A stretch of DNA of 64,000 nt, taken from assembly GCF_030142045.1 (NCBI RefSeq), contig NZ_CP126242.1, forward strand, positions 1,488,001-1,552,000. The letters run 5' to 3'. Source of the DNA: Arthrobacter sp. zg-Y919. Its GTDB lineage: Bacteria > Actinomycetota > Actinomycetes > Actinomycetales > Micrococcaceae. Each line of letters starts with the position of its first letter. Position 1 is the first letter of the stretch. Below the pieces are notes generated by a model. The model made no database searches and was not told the DNA's origin. It saw nothing but the letters and a program-made list of their open reading frames with translations. Below, one piece after another: positions 17,496 through 25,644 of this stretch. Made by a program: the position numbers and the translations under genes.

Positions 17496-18692
17496 CTACG
17501 CCAGGACCGACCGGTAGACAGCCAGGGTTTCCTCGGCAATGGACTCCCAGGAGAACTGCTCGGTTGCCCGGACCCGTCCGGCCTCACCCATTTGCCGGGC
17601 GAGGGCCGGATCGCTGACCACGGAGGTCAGCGCCTCGGCGAAGTCGCGTACGAATTTCTCCGGGTCCAGCGGCGTGCCGGTCCCGTCGGTGACCTGGTCG
17701 ATGGGCACCAGCACACCGGTGACGCCGGAATCCACCACTTCCGGAATGCCTCCGGTTGCACTGGCGACGACGGCGGTGCCGCAGGCCATCGCCTCGAGGT
17801 TCACGATGCCCAGCGGTTCGTAGACCGACGGGCAGGCAAAGACGGTGGCGATGGAAAGGATCTTGATCAGCTCGGCGCGCGGCAGCATGCGCTCAATGAC
17901 CACGACGCCGGTGCGGGTGCGCCGCAGGTCCTCGATGAGGACGGCGGTTTCCGCCGCCAGCTCCGGGGTGTCGGCAGCACCCAGGCACAGCACCAGCTGG
18001 ACCTCCGGCGGCAGCAGCGCGGCGGCCCGGAGCAGGTACGGCACACCCTTCTGGCGGGTATTGCGGCCGACGAAGACCACGCTGGGGCGGTCCGGATCAA
18101 TGTCGAAGGCGCGGACGCCGTCGGGGTCGATATCCGGCTGCCACTGCTGCACATCGATGCCGTTGTGGACCACCCGGACCTTGCCCGGGTCCACATCCGG
18201 GTAGCTGCGCAGGATGTCCTGGCGCATGCCTTCGGACACGGCGATGATCGCGGCGGCTGCCTCGTAGGCGGTTTTCTCCACCCAGGAGGACACTGCGTAT
18301 CCCCCGCCGAGCTGCTCGGCCTTCCACGGACGCAGCGGCTCCAGGCTGTGGGCACTGAGGACGTGCGGAATACCGTGCAGCAGCGACCCCAGATGGCCTG
18401 CCATGTTCGCGTACCAAGTATGCGAGTGGACCAGGTCCGCCCCGGCCAGTCCGCCCAGGATTTCAAGGTCCGTACCCAGGGTCTGGACGGCGGGATTTGC
18501 CGACTGCAGTTCCGCCGGCACCGCATAGCTCTTTACTTTAGCTCCATGGAAATCCTCAGGGCGCGGGGCCCCGAAGCAATGCACATGGAGATCTACTTCT
18601 CCGGCCAGGACACGGCTGAGCTCGGCGACGTGAACGCCTGCTCCCCCGTAGATTTCCGGCGGGAATTCCTTCGACACAATATCTACTCGCAC
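17496..18692 (-). CDS. glgA: glycogen synthase, actinobacterial GlgA type (GT4)
   Basis: A 398-aa GT-B glycosyltransferase using ADP-glucose (or making maltose-1-phosphate in the GlgM variant of this group) for alpha-glucan synthesis. The N-terminus RVDIVSKEFPPEIYGGAGVHV is the donor-side glycine loop. The C-terminal domain has VFVGRNTRQKGVPYLL and the E-x7-E region PSVYEPLGIVNLEAMACG. I prefer the GTG at 18692, giving the family start (M)RVDIVS; the upstream GTG at 18710 adds six residues. No Shine-Dalgarno sequence is seen for either. Divergent from glgC, 78 bp between starts. Confidence 0.92.
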   Translation of the reverse strand: MRVDIVSKEFPPEIYGGAGVHVAELSRVLAGEVDLHVHCFGAPRPEDFHGAKVKSYAVPAELQSANPAVQTLGTDLEILGGLAGADLVHSHTWYANMAGHLGSLLHGIPHVLSAHSLEPLRPWKAEQLGGGYAVSSWVEKTAYEAAAAIIAVSEGMRQDILRSYPDVDPGKVRVVHNGIDVQQWQPDIDPDGVRAFDIDPDRPSVVFVGRNTRQKGVPYLLRAAALLPPEVQLVLCLGAADTPELAAETAVLIEDLRRTRTGVVVIERMLPRAELIKILSIATVFACPSVYEPLGIVNLEAMACGTAVVASATGGIPEVVDSGVTGVLVPIDQVTDGTGTPLDPEKFVRDFAEALTSVVSDPALARQMGEAGRVRATEQFSWESIAEETLAVYRSVLA

Positions 18693-18733
18693 TAAACCAA
18701 CGTAGTGCACCGGGCAACCAGTGATCTAGTCTG

Positions 18734-18747
18734 AAGTCAGTAGACTT
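18734..18747 (+). promoter_or_regulatory. dyad in the glgA-glgC intergenic region
   Basis: A perfect inverted repeat AAGTC-4 nt-GACTT lies between the divergent glycogen genes, 23 bp before the glgC start. TAGACT within it could be a -10 box. It may bind a shared regulator; no known motif is matched. Confidence 0.35.
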
Positions 18748-18770
18748 ATTTTCGGAAGAGGTTCAACACA

Positions 18771-20015
18771 ATGGCGCCAAAGAAGGTCCTGGCAGTAGTT
18801 CTTGCAGGCGGCGAAGGTAAACGGCTGATGCCGCTCACGGCTGACCGCGCAAAACCGGCGGTTCCCTTTGCCGGGCGCTACCGCCTCATTGATTTCGCAT
18901 TATCGAATCTGGTGAACTCCGGATATCTCCAGATAGTGGTTCTGACCCAGTACAAATCCCACAGCCTTGACCGGCATATCTCCGAGACATGGCGGCTCTC
19001 CACCCAGCTGCAGAACTACGTCGCCTCGGTGCCTGCACAGCAGCGCGTGGGCAAGAGCTGGTTCCTGGGCAGCGCGAACGCCATCTACCAGTCCATGAAC
19101 CTGATTGAGGACGCCCAGCCGGACATCGTCGTCGTCATCGGCGCGGACCATGTGTACCGCATGGACTTCTCCCAGATGGTTGAGGCACATATTGCTTCCG
19201 GCGCGTCAGTGAGCGTTGCCGCCGTGCGGCAGCCGCTGCACCTCGCGGACCAGTTCGGCGTGATCGAAACGGACGCCGAGAACCCGGAACGCATCGCCGC
19301 GTTCGTGGAAAAGCCGGAGACGACCCCGGGCCTGCCCGACGATCCGGGCAGCTTCCTGGCCTCCATGGGCAACTACGTCTTCAATACCGACGCCCTGGTT
19401 AAGGCGCTGCAGTGGGACGAGGAACGCCTGATCACCAAGCACGACATGGGCGGGGACATCATTCCCTACTTCGTGGAACGCGGTGACGCTGCCGTTTACG
19501 ACTTCACCCGCAACGTCATCCCCGGAGCCACCGGCAGCGACCACCAGTACTGGCGCGACGTCGGCACCCTGGATTCCTATTACGACGCCAACATGGACCT
19601 GATCTCCCCCATGCCGGCGTTCAACCTGTACAACCTGAAGTGGCCCATCTACACGCGGCAGAGCATCTCCCCGCCCGCCAAGTTCGTGCGCAGCGCCTCC
19701 GATCAGGCCGGAACCGCCTTCGACTCGATCGTGTCCGACGGCACCGTCATTTCGGGCGGCAAGGTAACCGGCTCCGTGCTGGCACAGGACGTGTACGTTG
19801 CCTCCAACGCGGAGGTGACCGACTCGGTGCTGATGGACAAGGTGCACGTAGGTGAGGGTGCGGTGGTCCGCCGGGCCATCATTGACAAGAACGTGCGGAT
19901 CCCGGCCGGTGCCACCGTTGGCGTGGACCGGGAACTGGACCTCAGACGCGGCTTCACCGTAACCGAATCGGGACTCACCGTGCTCAGCAAGGGCCAGCGG
20001 ATTCCCGAAGCGTAG
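18771..20015 (+). CDS. glgC: glucose-1-phosphate adenylyltransferase
   Basis: ADP-glucose pyrophosphorylase, the committed step of glycogen synthesis: glucose-1-phosphate + ATP to ADP-glucose + PPi. The 414-aa protein has the nucleotide loop [14 protein letters not shown] at about residues 11-24 followed by RAKPAVPF, the substrate-site GADHVYRMD near 125, and a C-terminal left-handed beta-helix (about 300-400). It starts at ATG 18771 with GGAAGAGG upstream. Paired divergently with glgA. Confidence 0.96.
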   Translation: MAPKKVLAVVLAGGEGKRLMPLTADRAKPAVPFAGRYRLIDFALSNLVNSGYLQIVVLTQYKSHSLDRHISETWRLSTQLQNYVASVPAQQRVGKSWFLGSANAIYQSMNLIEDAQPDIVVVIGADHVYRMDFSQMVEAHIASGASVSVAAVRQPLHLADQFGVIETDAENPERIAAFVEKPETTPGLPDDPGSFLASMGNYVFNTDALVKALQWDEERLITKHDMGGDIIPYFVERGDAAVYDFTRNVIPGATGSDHQYWRDVGTLDSYYDANMDLISPMPAFNLYNLKWPIYTRQSISPPAKFVRSASDQAGTAFDSIVSDGTVISGGKVTGSVLAQDVYVASNAEVTDSVLMDKVHVGEGAVVRRAIIDKNVRIPAGATVGVDRELDLRRGFTVTESGLTVLSKGQRIPEA

Positions 20016-20028
20016 CAGCGGACTGGGA

Positions 20029-20076
20029 CAGCAGCAGGGGCGCCGGGTGTGAGATTCCCCGGTGCCCCTGCTGCTG
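20029..20076 (+). terminator. hairpin downstream of glgC
   Basis: CAGCAGCAGGGGC pairs with GCCCCTGCTGCTG across 20029-20076, with an inner CCGGG/CCCGG pair. It has no clear T-tract, so termination is probable but not certain. Confidence 0.6.
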
Positions 20077-20173
20077 ATACGGGGCGTTGCCGGCTTCTCC
20101 GGTATCCTCGTCATGGCGCACCCGGTGCGCCTGCACCGTGGATCCTCCGGTGCCGATAAGCGTAAAGGCCACC

Positions 20174-21610
20174 ATGAGCACCCCTGAACTAAACCCGGAA
20201 GAAATCCAGACCGCCCTTCGGGTCCTGGCTTCCATCCACGTCCTGGATGAAGAGGACCCCGACTACGTCGCAGTCCGGCGGGCCACCGCCAAGATGTTCA
20301 AGTCCGTGAAGAAGCACCGGAAGAACGAAAAGCGCTCGGCCGTTGCCGAGGCCGACCGCGCCGTCGTCGCCCTCACGGCCACGGGTGCGGCAGACCGGAT
20401 CGACGATGAAACCCGCGGCGCGCAGCTGACCACCGCCGCCCACGGACCGTCCGCCGGCACGTTGCTTAAACCGCGCAACTGCTACATCTGCAAGCAGCCC
20501 TACACCGTGGTGGATGCCTTCTACCATCAGCTCTGCCCTGAATGTGCGGCCTTCAGCCACACCAAGCGCGACGCCCGGACGGACCTGACGGGGAAACGGG
20601 CGCTGCTGACCGGCGGCCGGGCGAAGATCGGTATGTACATTGCCCTGCGGCTGCTGCGCGACGGTGCCCACACCACCATCACCACGCGCTTCCCCAAGGA
20701 CGCCGCACGCCGGTTCGCCGCCATGGAGGACTCCGCGGACTGGCTGCACCGGCTGCGGATCGTCGGCATTGACCTGCGCGACCCCGCCCAGGTCATTTCG
20801 CTGGCCGAGTCCGTCGCCGAGGCCGGTCCCCTCGACATCCTGATCAACAACGCGGCCCAGACGGTCCGCCGCTCCTCCGACGCCTACCGTCCGCTGACCG
20901 ACGCCGAATTGGCGCCCCTGCCGGACGGCCCCATGCCCGAACTGGTGACCTTCGGGCACACCTACGATGCGCACCCCACAGCGCTGGCCGGCTCCGTTGC
21001 CGCGCACCCGGTACTGGCCGCCGACGCCGTCACCGCCCTGGCGCTCACGGCAGGGTCCTCGTCGCTGGCGCGGATGGAAGCCGGAACGGCCATCGACGCC
21101 GGCGGTCTTGTGCCGGACACGGCCCCGATTAACAGCTGGACACAGGTGGTGGACCAGGTGGACCCGCTGGAGATGCTTGAAGTGCAGCTGTGCAACGTCA
21201 CGGCGCCGTTCCTGCTGGTGAACCGGCTCCGCCCCGCAATGGCTGCCTCCTCCGCGCGGCGGAAATACATCGTCAACGTCTCCGCCATGGAAGGCCAGTT
21301 CTCCCGCCGCTACAAGGGCCCCGGACATCCGCACACCAACATGGCCAAGGCGGCGCTGAACATGCTCACCCGCACCAGCGCCGAGGAAATGCTGGAAACG
21401 GACGGAATCCTCATGACCGCAGTGGACACCGGCTGGATCACCGACGAACGTCCCCACCCCACCAAGGTGCGGCTGGCGGAGGAGGGCTTCCACGCCCCGC
21501 TGGACCTGGTGGACGGCGCGGCCCGCGTCTACGACCCGATTGTGATGGGCGAAAACGGCGAGGACCAGTACGGCGTCTTCCTCAAGGACTACAAGCCCTC
21601 GCCCTGGTAG
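20174..21610 (+). CDS. SDR-like protein with N-terminal zinc-ribbon, catalytic Tyr absent
   Basis: A 478-aa protein of unusual build. Residues 1-95 are helical and basic. A zinc-ribbon-like CxxC-x14-CxxC follows (Cys103, 106, 121, 124), then a Rossmann SDR domain from about residue 135 with the cofactor loop LLTGGRAKIG and INNAAQ. A likely catalytic Ser is in NVSAMEG. Where an SDR has YxxxK, this protein reads TNMAK: the Lys is there but Tyr is Thr. A roughly 70-residue insertion lies between NNAA and the Ser. Annotated elsewhere simply as SDR, as far as I know; activity is doubtful. Start at ATG 20174 (AAAGG 5 nt upstream). Its 3' end overlaps the convergent P-type ATPase gene by 22 bp. Confidence 0.8.
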   Translation: MSTPELNPEEIQTALRVLASIHVLDEEDPDYVAVRRATAKMFKSVKKHRKNEKRSAVAEADRAVVALTATGAADRIDDETRGAQLTTAAHGPSAGTLLKPRNCYICKQPYTVVDAFYHQLCPECAAFSHTKRDARTDLTGKRALLTGGRAKIGMYIALRLLRDGAHTTITTRFPKDAARRFAAMEDSADWLHRLRIVGIDLRDPAQVISLAESVAEAGPLDILINNAAQTVRRSSDAYRPLTDAELAPLPDGPMPELVTFGHTYDAHPTALAGSVAAHPVLAADAVTALALTAGSSSLARMEAGTAIDAGGLVPDTAPINSWTQVVDQVDPLEMLEVQLCNVTAPFLLVNRLRPAMAASSARRKYIVNVSAMEGQFSRRYKGPGHPHTNMAKAALNMLTRTSAEEMLETDGILMTAVDTGWITDERPHPTKVRLAEEGFHAPLDLVDGAARVYDPIVMGENGEDQYGVFLKDYKPSPW

Positions 21611-24396
21611 GCCTTCGGCACGGGTGCTGGCCCCGGCCTGCGGCGGCGGGCGGCCAGCCGCTGCACCACCTTGCCGATCTCGGAGGCCACCAACACGGTG
21701 GCGCCGACCGCGAGGCAGAGGAACCACTGCGCCGACGTCAGCGGCACGGTGTCGAAGATGCCGGTAAAGATGTCCAGCTGCACCACCAGGACCTGCAGCA
21801 CCACCACTGCAGCCAGTGACACCCAGATGGCACGGTTGGTGAAGGTCCGGAGCGCAAAAACACTGCCGGTCTCGGAACGGACGTTCAGCAGATTGAACAC
21901 CTGGTAGAACACGAAAGTCGTAAACGCCATGGTGGTGGCGAAGTTGGTGTTGCCGGCACTCTCCGGGAACCACCGCGCGGCGTTCTCCAGCACTATGCAG
22001 GTGCCTGCCGCCATCACGATCCCCAGCAGGGTAAGCACCACGATCCGCCGCCCGGTCAGCAGGGGTTCCGCGGCAGGCCGGGGCGGCCGTTTCATCACCT
22101 CGGGATCGGTCCGGTCCACGCCGAGGGCCAGGGCAGGCGGTCCGTCCATGATGATGTTCACCCACAGGATCTGCAGTGCGGTGAACGGCGTCCCGCCGGC
22201 GAACCCGAAGGTCGCCGCTGCCAGGAAAATCAGCACGAACCCCCAGGCAGTGGTCAGCTGGAACCGGACAAACTTCAGGATGTTGTTGTAGATGCCGCGG
22301 CCCTCTTCGACGGCAGCCACAATCGTGGCGAAGTTGTCATCGGTGAGGATCATTTTGGCGGCACCCTTGGAGACGTCCGTTCCCGTGATGCCCATGGCGA
22401 TGCCGATGTCCGCACGCTTCAGCGCCGGGGCGTCATTCACGCCGTCGCCGGTCATCGCCACAATGTAGCCGTCCGCCTGCAGTGCCTTCACGATCCGGAT
22501 TTTATGCTCGGGGGAAACCCGCGCCAGCACACCCAGGTGCGGGGCCTCCTCCCGCAGCTGCCCCTCATCCATGGCATCCAGTGCGGTGCCTGCGGCAGCC
22601 CGGCCCGGAATCCCCAGGTCCCGGGCAATGGCCGATGCCGTGACCAGGTGGTCCCCGGTGATCATGTGGACATCGATCCCGGCGGCATGGGCCCGGGCAA
22701 TGGCCTCTCCGGCTTCCTGCCGGGGTGGATCCAGAATCCCGACGACGGCGTACAGCACCAGGTTCGCAGCCTCGGCAAAGAGGGCCTCCGGCCGGGACGG
22801 CAGCGGCGCGTCCAGAACCCGTCCGGCCACGGCCATGGTCCGCAGGCCGGCATGAGCCAGGGACTCCACGTCCTGGGAAATCCGGGCCCGCTCCTCCGGG
22901 TCCAGGGGCACCAGCCCGGCAGGGGTCTGCAGGAAAGCGGTCCGGTCCAGGACCACGCCGGGCGCACCCTTGACGTTGCAGGTGACCGCCGCTCCGGCGT
23001 CGTCGGCGTTGAACGTGGCCATGAACTTGTAGTCGGAATCGAACGGCACCTCGGCCAGACGGCGGTGGGTGGCCCGCGCACCCGCGACATCGATCCCGGC
23101 CTTCTCCGCCAGGACCACGAGGGCGCCCTCGGTCGGATCCCCGGTCAGCCTGCCGTCCTCCACGGACGCGTCGTTGCACAGCGCCATGGCCAGGTATGCC
23201 TCGGCCGGGACCGGAGCGTGCTGCCCATCCGGGCTGAGGATTTTCCCCTCGGTGGAATAGCCGGATCCGGTCACCCGGAAACGCCGCCCGGAGGGTGAAT
23301 ACACCCGCCGGACCGTCATTTCATTGAGCGTCAGGGTGCCGGTCTTGTCGGTGCAGATCTGCGAGGTGCTCCCCAGCGTTTCCACCGCCGCCAGCTGCTT
23401 GATAATCGCGCCGCGGGCAGCCAGCCGGGATGCACCCATGGCGAGCGTGAAGGCGACGACGGCGGTGAGCCCCTCGGGGATGGTCGCCACGGCCAGCGAT
23501 ACCGCGGTCAGGAACAGGTCCTCCCAGCTGTCCCCGCGCAGCAGCCCCAGCACAAACACGAGGGCAACGACGGCGAAGGCAATGTAGGTCAGCACCCGTG
23601 CCAGCTGGTCGATACTGCGCTGCAGGGTGGTTTTCTCCTCGGTGGTGCTTCCCAGCAGATGCGCAATCGTACCGATCTGCGTTTCCATGCCGGTCCCGGT
23701 GACCAGCAGGACGCCCCGGCCGCGGGTCACATCGGTGTCCATAAAAAGCAGGTTGGTGCGGTCGGCCACCGGCAGCTGCGGATCGGACAGCGGTGCGGTG
23801 GTCTTGTTGGTGGGCTTGGACTCTCCGGTGAGTGCCGCCTCGGCCACCTGCAGCCGGACGGCCTCCAGCAGCCGCCCGTCCGCCGGCACGCTGTCCCCTG
23901 CTTCGAGCAGCACGACGTCGCCCGGCACCAGTTCCATCCGTTCAACCCTCGCCTGGCTGCCTGAGCGCAGCACGCGGCAGCTGTCCACGGAGGCATTACG
24001 CAAGGCTTCGAGACTGTTTTCCGCCCGCTGCTCCTGCACATAGTTCAAAGCGGTGTTGAGGATGATTACCAGCAGGATCACCACCGGGGTTTCCCATTCG
24101 CGGGACACCACGGCACTGACCACCGCGGCGATGAGCAGGACGATGGTCAGCCGGTCCGAGAGCAGCCGCAGGACCTTCCGCCACACGGGTGCTTTTTTGT
24201 CCTCGGCCAGCCGGTTCGGGCCGTACCGCTCCAGCCGTCCACGGACCTCCCCGGTGTCGAGGCCGGTGGCCGGGTTGGTTCTCAGGGCCGCTGCGGCGTC
24301 CGCGGCGGGAAACAGCCAGGGGCAGTCCAGGACCTGCTGTGCCGGGGCGGCCGGGGTGCTGCCGCCGCTGCCTTGCGAACTCGTGGGCGAACTCAT
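21589..24396 (-). CDS. P-type cation-transporting ATPase (P2, Ca2+-ATPase-like)
   Basis: A 935-aa ion pump. It has an N-terminal cation ATPase domain (about 25-95), the actuator TGES motif (AALTGESKPTNK near 200), transmembrane helix 4 with ATIPEGL (the SERCA-type ion site PEGL), the phosphorylated Asp in CTDKTGTLT near 345, and the hinge MTGDGVNDAPALKRADIGIAM. About ten membrane helices, four of them C-terminal. Calcium export is the likeliest role, but Mn2+ or Na+/K+ cannot be excluded. ATG 24396 with GGGAAG upstream. The 3' end overlaps the SDR-like gene tail to tail by 22 bp. Confidence 0.93.
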   Translation of the reverse strand: MSSPTSSQGSGGSTPAAPAQQVLDCPWLFPAADAAAALRTNPATGLDTGEVRGRLERYGPNRLAEDKKAPVWRKVLRLLSDRLTIVLLIAAVVSAVVSREWETPVVILLVIILNTALNYVQEQRAENSLEALRNASVDSCRVLRSGSQARVERMELVPGDVVLLEAGDSVPADGRLLEAVRLQVAEAALTGESKPTNKTTAPLSDPQLPVADRTNLLFMDTDVTRGRGVLLVTGTGMETQIGTIAHLLGSTTEEKTTLQRSIDQLARVLTYIAFAVVALVFVLGLLRGDSWEDLFLTAVSLAVATIPEGLTAVVAFTLAMGASRLAARGAIIKQLAAVETLGSTSQICTDKTGTLTLNEMTVRRVYSPSGRRFRVTGSGYSTEGKILSPDGQHAPVPAEAYLAMALCNDASVEDGRLTGDPTEGALVVLAEKAGIDVAGARATHRRLAEVPFDSDYKFMATFNADDAGAAVTCNVKGAPGVVLDRTAFLQTPAGLVPLDPEERARISQDVESLAHAGLRTMAVAGRVLDAPLPSRPEALFAEAANLVLYAVVGILDPPRQEAGEAIARAHAAGIDVHMITGDHLVTASAIARDLGIPGRAAAGTALDAMDEGQLREEAPHLGVLARVSPEHKIRIVKALQADGYIVAMTGDGVNDAPALKRADIGIAMGITGTDVSKGAAKMILTDDNFATIVAAVEEGRGIYNNILKFVRFQLTTAWGFVLIFLAAATFGFAGGTPFTALQILWVNIIMDGPPALALGVDRTDPEVMKRPPRPAAEPLLTGRRIVVLTLLGIVMAAGTCIVLENAARWFPESAGNTNFATTMAFTTFVFYQVFNLLNVRSETGSVFALRTFTNRAIWVSLAAVVVLQVLVVQLDIFTGIFDTVPLTSAQWFLCLAVGATVLVASEIGKVVQRLAARRRRPGPAPVPKAYQGEGL

Positions 24397-24543
24397 GGGT
24401 GCTTCCCCCGGTCGCTTGAGGATGGTGCCCCCATGCTAACAAGGGGCGGGTGCCGGGCAGTATGGCAACCGGGCCTCCGGGAGGCCGGTGCGCCAAAGCC
24501 GAAGCGCTTTGGATAACCGCCGCCACTGCGGCAGGGTGTAACC

Positions 24544-25617
24544 GTGCCCGACTCCTCCGCTGCCTCCTCTGCTGCTTCCGCCCCGGTACCGGGCCCGCCG
24601 CCTGCCCGCCTGCGCGGTACCGTCCCCGGCCTGCTGGCCGCGGCGGCCGCCGTCGCCGCGTCCTTCCTGGTGCATCTGCTCCTGCCTGCGGTACCCGTAC
24701 TGACAGCGGCGGTGGTCCTGGGGCTGCTGGCTGCCAACCTGCCCGGCAGTGCGGCCATGGCTTCCGGAGCCTGGAAACCCGGGCTGGCCCTGGCCGCCCG
24801 GAAGTTCCTGCGGGCCGGGATCGTGCTGCTGGGATTGAAGGTATCGCTGGTGGACATTGCCGGGCTGGGCTGGTCGGCGCTGGGGCTGATTGTGGTCCTG
24901 GTGCTGGCGGCGTTCGCGGGGACGTACGCCATCTGCCGCCTGTTCCGCCTGCCCGGGGATGAACCGGTCCTGATCGCCTCCGGGTTCTCCATCTGCGGGG
25001 TCTCCGCCATTGGTGCCATGGCCGCTGTCCGCCGGACCCGGGCTGAAGACACCGTGGTGCCGATTGCCCTCGTAACGCTCTGCGGCACACTGGCCATCGC
25101 GGCCCTGCCGCTGGCTGGCGGGCTCCTGGAGCTCAGCCCCGAGGTGTTCGGTGCCTGGGCCGGAGCCTCCGTCCACGACGTCGGACAGGTCGTGGCCACT
25201 GCCCAGACCGCGGGCGGCACGGCGCTGGCGGCCGCCGTCGTCGTCAAACTGGCGCGGGTGGTGCTGCTGGCACCGCTGACCGCTGCCGCGGGCCTGCTGG
25301 CCCGGCGCACGGACACCCGTAAAGGCGGCAGCCGGGAAGACCGTGCCGGGACGGGCAGCCGGCCGCCGCTGGTGCCCCTCTTCGTCCTGGGCTTCCTTGC
25401 CCTGATCCTGGTCCGCACCTCCGGCCTGCTGCCGGAACCGGTGCTGGAGGGAGCCGCCGTCGTCCAGGACCTGCTCTTCGCCGGCGCCCTGTTCGCGCTG
25501 GGAGCCGGCGTCCGGGTCCGCACGCTGTTCGCCTCCGGTGCCCGGGCGGCCGGCGCCGCGCTCACATCCTGGGTGTTGATCTCCGGCCTGGGCCTGGCGG
25601 TGGCCGTGCTGCTGTAG
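24544..25617 (+). CDS. YeiH family putative sulfate exporter
   Basis: A 357-aa membrane protein of the YeiH/UPF0324 group with 9-10 hydrophobic helices. Recognisable segments are RKFLRAGIVLLGLKVSL, ASGFSICGVSAIGAMA and GAWAGASVHDVGQVVATA. The family name (putative sulfate exporter) rests on limited evidence; YeiH homologues are also tied to sulfur compounds such as taurine/sulfite. GTG start at 24544 with AGGGTG nearby. pepN follows 27 bp downstream. Confidence 0.85.
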   Translation: MPDSSAASSAASAPVPGPPPARLRGTVPGLLAAAAAVAASFLVHLLLPAVPVLTAAVVLGLLAANLPGSAAMASGAWKPGLALAARKFLRAGIVLLGLKVSLVDIAGLGWSALGLIVVLVLAAFAGTYAICRLFRLPGDEPVLIASGFSICGVSAIGAMAAVRRTRAEDTVVPIALVTLCGTLAIAALPLAGGLLELSPEVFGAWAGASVHDVGQVVATAQTAGGTALAAAVVVKLARVVLLAPLTAAAGLLARRTDTRKGGSREDRAGTGSRPPLVPLFVLGFLALILVRTSGLLPEPVLEGAAVVQDLLFAGALFALGAGVRVRTLFASGARAAGAALTSWVLISGLGLAVAVLL

Positions 25618-25644
25618 GGCACGCGGAAGTGATTGAATGAACAG

